Origin: Kalymmatonema hyalinum WJT4-NPBG1
GTDB taxonomy: Bacteria > Cyanobacteriota > Cyanobacteriia > Cyanobacteriales > Nostocaceae
Length of the DNA: 61,506 nt
Assembly: GCA_019359075.1 (NCBI GenBank)
Contig: JAHHIB010000050.1
Span: 1 to 61,506, forward strand
Direction: 5' to 3'
Made by a program: the position numbers and the translations under genes. Positions 55,888-61,506 of this stretch are shown one piece after another (position 1 is the stretch's first letter; each line of letters starts with the position of its first letter). Under the pieces are notes generated by a model that ran no database searches, was not told the origin of the DNA, and worked only from the letters and a program-made list of their open reading frames with translations.

Positions 55888-57603
55888 GTGAGTACTCAAG
55901 TGACTACTCAATGGATGAAGACGGATGTTCTTGTCATTGGTGGCGGCACTGCTGGAACAATGGCTGCCATTAAAGCGAGACAAGCAAATCCTGAAGCCGA
56001 TGTGCTGATTTTGGAGAAGGCAAACATCCGTCGCAGTGGCGCGATCGCAATGGGGATGGATGGTGTCAACACAGCGGTGATTCCCGGTCATTCCACACCG
56101 GAACAGTACACCCGCGAAGTCACGATCGCCAACGATGGCATTCTCGACCAGAAAGCGGTTTATCAAACGGGCAAGCTAGGTTTTGATGTAATTCAAGAGC
56201 TGGAAAGCTGGGGCGTAAAGTTCCAGAAAGATCCCCAAGGCAACTATGATCTGAAGCAAGTGCATCGGGTGGGCAAATATGTGTTGCCGATGCCAGAAGG
56301 CAAAGACTTGAAAACTATTCTGACTCGACAGGTGAAACGGCATAAAGCCAGAGTTACTAATCGCGTTATGGCAACCCGTGTGTTGGTGCAAGATGGACGG
56401 GCGATCGGAGCAGTTGGGTTTGATGTTCGCAATGGTGACTTCATTGTGATTCAAGCCAAAGCGGTGGTTCTCTGCACTGGGGCTTGCGGACGGTTAGGGC
56501 TTCCGGCTTCTGGATACCTTTATGGTACTTATGAAAACCCCACTAATGCAGGCGACGGCTACTCGATGGCCTACCATGCTGGAGCCGAACTGAGCAACAT
56601 CGAATGCTTTCAGATCAATCCCCTGATCAAAGACTACAACGGGCCTGCTTGCGCTTATGTTGCAGGTCCGCTGGGTGCTCAAACGGTCAATGCAGAAGGC
56701 TACCGCTTCATTAATTGCGATTACTGGAGTGGTCAAATGATGCTGGAAGTTTGGAAGGAACTGAATTCCGGCAAAGGACCCATCCAGCTAAAAATGACGC
56801 ACCTGGATGACGACACGATCGCTGAAATTGAATCGGTTTTATGGGCAAATGAACGCCCTAGTCGTGAACGCTTTCATGCAGGTCGAGGGGAAAACTACCG
56901 CACTCATGGTGTGGAAATGAATATCTCTGAGATTGGCTTGTGCAGTGGTCATAGTGCATCGGGTGTGTGGGTGAATGAAAAAGCTGAAACGACTATGCCT
57001 GGTCTCTACGCAGCCGGAGATATGGCAGGTGTACCCCACAATTACATGATTGGCGCATTTGTGTTTGGTCGTCTGGCAGGAGAGAACGCGATCGACTACA
57101 TCCAAGATTTAGATTACCTTGAGCCTGATCCAGAGTTTCTAGAGACAGAAAAAGCCAGAATCTACGCCCCTCTCAACCAATCCAATGGCATCCCTCATAC
57201 TCAGGTGGAATATAAGCTGCGGCGACTTGTAAATGACTACTTGCAACCGCCCAAAGTGAGCCAGAAGATGGAAATTGGCTTGCAAAACTTTGTTCGTTAT
57301 CAAGAAACCCTGGAATTAATGGGTGCCCGTGATCCGCACGAATTAATGCGCTGTATGGAAGTTCATTTCATTCGCGATTGTGCCGAAATGGCAGCTCGTG
57401 CTTCCCTTTACCGTCGTGAAAGTCGCTGGGGATTGTATCACTACCGTTTAGATTATCCCGAAAAGAACAATGAAGAATGGTTCTGCCACGTCAACTTGAA
57501 AAAGAATGAGTCTGGTGAAATGGTGCTGTTCAAGCGTCCTGTTAATCCATACGTTGTTGAAGTAGATGTCAACAGAGAAGTCTACGACGTTGCAACCCGA
57601 TAA
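55888..57603 (+). CDS. Adenylylsulfate-reductase-alpha-like FAD oxidoreductase
   Basis: The start GTG 55888 (behind AGAGGAG) gives 571 residues; ATG 55777 is less likely. This is a flavoprotein of the fumarate reductase/AprA superfamily. VLVIGGGTAGTMAAIKAR (about 14-31) binds the ADP part of FAD. NIRRSGAIAMGMDGVNT follows, similar to AprA. Further FAD contacts are at AVVLCTGACGRL and GLYAAGDMAGVPHNYMIGAFVFGRLAGENA. It is paired with a 2x[4Fe-4S] ferredoxin, as AprA is with AprB. Whether it acts on adenylylsulfate is doubtful, since no ATP sulfurylase or Qmo genes are here. An organosulfur substrate is a better guess. Confidence 0.75.
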   Translation: MSTQVTTQWMKTDVLVIGGGTAGTMAAIKARQANPEADVLILEKANIRRSGAIAMGMDGVNTAVIPGHSTPEQYTREVTIANDGILDQKAVYQTGKLGFDVIQELESWGVKFQKDPQGNYDLKQVHRVGKYVLPMPEGKDLKTILTRQVKRHKARVTNRVMATRVLVQDGRAIGAVGFDVRNGDFIVIQAKAVVLCTGACGRLGLPASGYLYGTYENPTNAGDGYSMAYHAGAELSNIECFQINPLIKDYNGPACAYVAGPLGAQTVNAEGYRFINCDYWSGQMMLEVWKELNSGKGPIQLKMTHLDDDTIAEIESVLWANERPSRERFHAGRGENYRTHGVEMNISEIGLCSGHSASGVWVNEKAETTMPGLYAAGDMAGVPHNYMIGAFVFGRLAGENAIDYIQDLDYLEPDPEFLETEKARIYAPLNQSNGIPHTQVEYKLRRLVNDYLQPPKVSQKMEIGLQNFVRYQETLELMGARDPHELMRCMEVHFIRDCAEMAARASLYRRESRWGLYHYRLDYPEKNNEEWFCHVNLKKNESGEMVLFKRPVNPYVVEVDVNREVYDVATR

Positions 57604-57650
57604 ATAATTCATCAATTCAATAATCACTCACAACAGGAGTTTTTGATCGG

Positions 57651-57878
57651 ATGGCATTCATCAATCAACGAGTCGATGTTCCCGTCACTGTGGATGAATC
57701 AAAGTGTTTGGAGAAATGCACAGCCTGCATCGAAGTTTGCCCCCTAGATGTGTTAGCCAAGAATCCCGAAACAGGCAAAGCCTACATGAAATACGACGAG
57801 TGCTGGTTCTGTCTCCCCTGCGAAAAGGAATGCCCTACAGGAGCCATCACCGTCCAAATTCCATTCCTATTGCGCTAG
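57651..57878 (+). CDS. 2x[4Fe-4S] ferredoxin, AprB-like
   Basis: This 75-residue protein has both cluster-binding motifs: CLEKCTACIEVCP (first) and CWFCLPCEKECP (second). Sequence around them (VCPLDVLAKNPETGKAYMKYDECW) resembles the ferredoxin part of adenylylsulfate reductase beta. It lacks AprB's long C-terminal tail. It is the likely electron carrier for the flavoprotein 48 bp upstream. AGGAG stands close before the ATG. Confidence 0.9.
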   Translation: MAFINQRVDVPVTVDESKCLEKCTACIEVCPLDVLAKNPETGKAYMKYDECWFCLPCEKECPTGAITVQIPFLLR

Positions 57879-57888
57879 AGGAGTGTCT

Positions 57889-58863
57889 ATGCCTGCAAAT
57901 ATCGACTCTGAACTGAATCAATGGCTAAAGCTGCTGCGATCACCTAACGAAAGCGATCGCCTGGTTGCCGTCAAAACTTTACAGCATTTAGGTGATGAGG
58001 ATGCTCTGGAACCTTTGATCACCGCCCTGAAAGACGAGAGTATCACGGTGCAAAAGTTAGCAGTGACGGCTCTGTGGGAATTGGCAAACCCTGCTGTTGT
58101 TCCAGCCCTAATCCAATGTCTGGCATCACCGGATGAAGAGATTCGAGACGAAGCGCGATCGGCCCTGGGAGAATTAGTGTCTCCCGATCATCTGCTGTTA
58201 CTGCTAGATGCATTGCAACAAGAGAACGTCAGTCTGCAACTGAGTGTGCTGTTTCTGCTGCGAAAGATTCATGACGTGCAGTCCTTACCCTATATTCTGC
58301 CGTTTTTTAAATCAGACAGGGCAGAGTTACGAGAAGCTGCTGTCACCACGCTGCGCTATCTGAATCAGGTGAAACAGTGCCCATCTGCGATCGCCCTTCT
58401 GTCCGATCCAGACCCAGCAGTCCGACGTTCAGCCACATTGACATTGGGACACTTAGCAGATGCGGATGTTGTTTCTGTCCTTTGTCACGCTCTGACTAAC
58501 GATGCGGATTGGCAAGTGCGCCGCAATGCGGCCAAATCCTTAGCACTACACGCTAATCCAACGGCTGTATCTGCTTTGGAAATGGCATTAGCAGATTGTC
58601 ACTGGCAGGTGCGAAAGTTTGCCCTGCAAGCTCTGCAAAAAACACCCGATGATCGCACCTTACCCGCTTTAATTCAAGCTCTCACCGATGAATATTCCGA
58701 TGTCCGTCGAGATGCCGCGATCGCTCTCGGTGCGTTGAAAAATTCAGCCGCTCTGAATGCACTTCAGCAAGCCTTAGATGATCCGGATCGAGATGTCTGC
58801 ATCTACACTCAACGGGCAATTAAGTCGATTCAGGAATCCTTGCAGGAACACTCCAATGCCTAA
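57889..58863 (+). CDS. HEAT-repeat (PBS lyase-like) protein
   Basis: The start ATG 57889 (GAGGAG just upstream) gives 324 residues; GTG 57883 adds two. The protein consists of about nine HEAT-like repeats, with the pattern LVAVKTLQHLGDEDALEPLITAL and similar units (for example VRRNAAKSLALHANPTAVSAL). It has no other domain. HEAT scaffolds often hold partners or cofactor-assembly factors. Its place between the ferredoxin and the Mrp ATPase suggests a role in assembling the Fe-S oxidoreductase. The Mrp gene starts within its last codons. Confidence 0.9.
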   Translation: MPANIDSELNQWLKLLRSPNESDRLVAVKTLQHLGDEDALEPLITALKDESITVQKLAVTALWELANPAVVPALIQCLASPDEEIRDEARSALGELVSPDHLLLLLDALQQENVSLQLSVLFLLRKIHDVQSLPYILPFFKSDRAELREAAVTTLRYLNQVKQCPSAIALLSDPDPAVRRSATLTLGHLADADVVSVLCHALTNDADWQVRRNAAKSLALHANPTAVSALEMALADCHWQVRKFALQALQKTPDDRTLPALIQALTDEYSDVRRDAAIALGALKNSAALNALQQALDDPDRDVCIYTQRAIKSIQESLQEHSNA

Positions 58864-59935
58864 TTCGCAAACACTCTTTCAGCCCATCAATCCATCTACT
58901 GCTACACCAACTGATTCACTTGCAGAAACACGTAAACAAGAGGTTGTTCAGCACTTGAAGCAGGTAATTGAACCCATTCTTAAAAACGATATTGTTAGCC
59001 TGGGAATGGTGCGTAACTTGCGTGTTGTGGACGATTACATTTACCTGCGGCTCTACATTGGTCAGTATCAGCACCACTTCCAAGAACAGATTCAAGCAAC
59101 CTTATCCCCTCTATCCTGGTGCAAAAAGACCTATATTCAGCCTTGCACTATTCCGGGCGTGCGGACAACCCTGGCAATTTCGAGCGGCAAGGGAGGTGTG
59201 GGAAAGTCAACGGTGGCTGTGAATTTGGCAGCGGCTCTCAGTCTGCAAGGGGCAAAAGTAGGGTTGCTTGATGCCGACGTTTATGGCCCTAATGTGCCTC
59301 AAATGCTGGGATTAGGACACGCTGATGTACAGGTGATCGGTACCCCAAACGGGCAACGATTTCTACCATTGGAGGCGCATGGAATTAAAGTCATGTCCGT
59401 CGGACTGCTCGCCGAACCTGATCATCCTCTCGCCTGGCGTGGGCCTGTGCTGCACAAAATTGTGACCCAGTTTATTCAGCAAGTGGATTGGGGTGATTTG
59501 GATTATCTACTGATTGACCTACCTCCTGGAACCGGAGATGCCCAAATTACCATCATTCAAGAAAGCCCAATTTGCGGCGTCATTTTAGTGACCACTCCTC
59601 AGCAAGTCGCGATCGCTGATGTCCGTCGCAGTGTTCATATGTTTCGTCAGGTTGGTGTTCCAGTGCTTGGCGTTGTGGAAAACATGAGTTATCTGATTTG
59701 CAATCACAGTGGAAACGCTCTGCCGATTTTTGGTAATGGCGGCGGCACTCAGTTATCAACCGAACTTCGCACTCACCTACTGGGTCAAATTCCAATTGAG
59801 GCTCGTATCTGCACTGGGGGAGATATAGGAAAACCGTTAACACTGACTGATCCAAGCTCTGCGATCGCTCAGGTACTGACTCATGTTGCAGCCAATCTCG
59901 AAGCAACGTTTTGTTCCAGATCTAGCCTTGGTTGA
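58856..59935 (+). CDS. mrp: Mrp/NBP35-family P-loop ATPase with part of the Cys pair missing
   Basis: The start ATG 58856 overlaps the HEAT gene by eight bases and gives 359 residues. An N-terminal MIP18/DUF59-like region (about 20-100) is followed by the deviant Walker A GKGGVGKSTVAVNLAAAL (about 112-129). Then come DADVYGPNVPQML (switch I) and LLIDLPPGTGDAQIT (switch II). The Mrp/ApbC family carries and inserts Fe-S clusters using a CxxC near ENMSY. Here the motif is ENMSYLICNHSG, with only the first cysteine. The start is set by coupling. It likely supports the Fe-S proteins of the operon. Confidence 0.88.
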   Translation: MPNSQTLFQPINPSTATPTDSLAETRKQEVVQHLKQVIEPILKNDIVSLGMVRNLRVVDDYIYLRLYIGQYQHHFQEQIQATLSPLSWCKKTYIQPCTIPGVRTTLAISSGKGGVGKSTVAVNLAAALSLQGAKVGLLDADVYGPNVPQMLGLGHADVQVIGTPNGQRFLPLEAHGIKVMSVGLLAEPDHPLAWRGPVLHKIVTQFIQQVDWGDLDYLLIDLPPGTGDAQITIIQESPICGVILVTTPQQVAIADVRRSVHMFRQVGVPVLGVVENMSYLICNHSGNALPIFGNGGGTQLSTELRTHLLGQIPIEARICTGGDIGKPLTLTDPSSAIAQVLTHVAANLEATFCSRSSLG

Positions 59936-60062
59936 TTACCCAAAACGATGCACACGAGAACGGACTGTGCCATTGAGATCCTTGTGAACTTTCTGTTTAG
60001 CGATCGCAAGAAGGCGGGGCGGAGCATCATAACTCGTTTTTGTCCGACTTCAGAAAATCGCG

Positions 60063-61317
60063 TTGCTCCCGAAAAACTTTTACTTCGCTCACCCCTACTT
60101 AAGTCAGAAAACAGAGCAGATTCAGCTGACAGCTCTTAAGCGGTTGTTGCAGAAGTTATCTACTTGCATACTCATCGTGTTAGTGAGTGTTGCTATTGTA
60201 TTGCTCAGTGGTTGGTTAAGCCCTGCTTATGCCTATGAGGGTTTGGCTAGTGTTGGCAGCACTCTTGTTGCCCAGGTTGACCCGGAATCTAATTTTGTCA
60301 CAGAAGCTGTAGACAAAGTAGAGTCTGCTGTCGTTCAGGTAAATGTCTCCCGCACTTTGGGAGGGGATGTGCCAGATGTCCTCAAACCCTTTGTAGGTGG
60401 TGCTAGGGGAGTTCCGCCTTCGGGACAAATTTTGCGGGGACTTGGCTCTGGTTTTGTGATTGACCCTACTGGTCTGATTCTGACTAATGCTCATGTTGTG
60501 GATGAAGCAGATACGGTCACTGTGTCCTTTCAAGATGGTCGCATCTTGGCAGGTAAAGTTTTAGGAAAAGACCCAGTGACCGATGTAGCTGTTATTCAGG
60601 TACAAGCAGAAAATAATTTACCGACGGTTGTTATAGGTGATTCTGATCAAGTCCGACAGGGGCAATGGGCGATCGCTATCGGTAATCCATTGGGTTTACA
60701 AGAAACCGTAACTGTTGGCGTAATTAGTGGAACTGAGCGCTCTAGCGTAGACATCGGTATACCGGATAAGCGTGTTGGTTTTATTCAAACTGATGCCGCA
60801 ATCAATCCTGGCAACTCCGGTGGACCATTGTTAAATGCCAAAGGTGAAGTCATTGGCATTAACACTGCCATCCTTCGGGGAGCACAGGGACTTGGCTTTG
60901 CGATTCCGATCAACACTGCAAAAGCGATCGCGTAGCGTGCCGGAGGCATTCGCCCAGCAGCTCATCGCCACAGGGCAAGTTCAACATCCCTACATTGGTA
61001 TCCAGATGGTCGCTCTCAACCCGCAAGTTAGACAGCAAATTAACAATGCTCCCAACAGCAAGATTCAGGTTGAAAATGACCAAGGACTTTTGGTTGTCTC
61101 TGTTGGAAGAGGTACCCCAGCAGCAAAAGCAGGACTCCAAGCAGGGGATGTGATTGAAGCAATCAATAGCGAACCAGTGACAAAAGCAAACCTGGTTCAG
61201 CGGCTTGTAGACAAAGCTGGAGTCGGCGGCAATTTGCAAATGGACGTTCGGCGAAATAGGCAGACTGTGGCATTGACAGTCGAACCTGAGCAACTTCCCA
61301 ACATTCAAAGTCGGTAA
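60063..61317 (+). pseudogene. HhoA/DegP-type serine protease broken by a 22-bp insertion
   Basis: The first frame (from TTG 60063) has a signal peptide and a trypsin-like domain with His in LTNAHVVD, Asp in DPVTDVAVIQV and Ser in INPGNSGGPLL. It ends in a stop at 60933-60935 just after NTAKAIA. The second frame continues with QQLIATGQVQHPYIGIQMV and a PDZ domain to 61317. Removing the 22 bp at 60932-60953 restores an exact NTAKAIAQQLIATG join. The insertion begins right after a HIP1 octamer and ends in CGC. All catalytic residues remain, so a truncated protease without PDZ could still be made. Three such proteases exist in typical cyanobacteria. Confidence 0.85.
60932..60953. repeat. 22-bp repeat insertion at a HIP1 site
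   Basis: It lies between GCGATCGC (60924-60931) and CCAGCAGCTC. It begins GTAGCGTGCCGGAGG and ends CATTCGC. It resembles HIP1-linked dispersed words elsewhere in the window (GCGTAGCG near 18098 and 24767). Confidence 0.8.
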
Positions 61318-61455
61318 CTTGTCCAATTTTTCTATCTCACCCGCAAGAAAACGGCTGTAAACTGGTAGCGATAATCTATTTAACCCAAGTTGCGGGTTAT
61401 CTGAGTTCGAGCGCTTCGCAGTCTGAGATTAATGCGATCGCCAATGCCAATTTAG

Positions 61456-61476
61456 CGGTTGCGCAGAGCGCAACCG
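61456..61476. terminator. Hairpin near the right edge
   Basis: CGGTTGCGC (61456-61464) pairs with GCGCAACCG (61468-61476) around AGA. It stands about 140 bp after the protease gene. It may be a terminator or a repeat. The last 190 bp carry one HIP1 site and no gene. Confidence 0.5.
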
Positions 61477-61506
61477 TCACTCAGAGTTAGTTCCAATGAA
61501 GAGTCT

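Noticed and set aside
59948-60139. 63-codon ORF between Mrp and the protease
   Set aside because: It overlaps the protease signal-peptide region in another frame and shows no start signal.

Overview
The window comes from a filamentous, probably nostocalean cyanobacterium. The signs are dense HIP1 octamers (GCGATCGC), a full-length chlH, an FtsH protease with an N-terminal membrane anchor, a PAP/fibrillin-like protein, a TetR-guarded AhpD-like gene, and the dispersed short repeats (ACTCAGCACT heptamers, GGGAGCAGGG runs, TGTAGAGACG palindromes) usual in that group. No rRNA, tRNA or CRISPR array was recognised. The region is a patchwork of housekeeping genes (leuA, chlH, ftsH, a ferrochelatase paralogue, ilvB) and small accessory modules, with much gene decay and many intergenic repeats.

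Layout. 1-1.8 kb: a TnpB element that appears to split an older gene. 1.9-7.2 kb: three small regulator/enzyme modules (hydrolase with LysR; DJ-1/PfpI with AraC; a frameshifted Tat-signal protein). 7.3-10.7 kb: a dead membrane-protein gene, a TauE/SafE exporter with its DUF1634 partner, and small membrane proteins. 10.7-13.2 kb: a GntR regulator divergent from leuA across a clear operator. 13.5-17.1 kb: a three-gene set of a one-TM protein, a caspase-FGE fusion and a PaaK-like adenylate-forming enzyme. This is one of the two best candidates for an undescribed system. 17.3-24.7 kb: a GNAT, AhpD-like/TetR with twin operators, a class A beta-lactamase, a fibrillin-like gene, a DUF155 gene and a frameshifted TnpB. 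25-44.9 kb: chlH, an LpxB-related gene, an M23 peptidase, ftsH, a candidate structured ncRNA, an FMN reductase, a ferrochelatase paralogue ending in six histidines, an MFS transporter, ilvB with a C-terminal zinc ribbon, a small MITE and two GNATs. 45-48.9 kb: MOSC protein, aldo/keto reductase and several gene remnants.

49.0-59.9 kb is the second strong candidate: a sulfonate-type ABC transporter (ATPase, permease, lipoprotein binding protein) with a sulfotransferase and an FMN-binding PPOX protein, followed by an adenylylsulfate-reductase-like flavoprotein, a 2x[4Fe-4S] ferredoxin, a HEAT-repeat protein and an Mrp/NBP35 ATPase. Between the two halves, on the other strand, lies a 657-residue LysR regulator whose C-terminal half is itself an ABC substrate-binding domain. 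The likely reading is a pathway that imports an organosulfur compound and processes it by a flavin/Fe-S redox step, with a regulator that may sense the same ligand. The substrate is unknown.

The window ends with an HhoA/DegP-type protease gene broken by a 22-bp insertion exactly at a HIP1 site. Recurrent themes are direct repeats made from the 3' ends of neighbouring genes that flank small modules (4.4/6.1 kb; 42.2/44.1 kb) and short repeats invading coding sequence. All calls rest on reading the sequence; no database search was possible.
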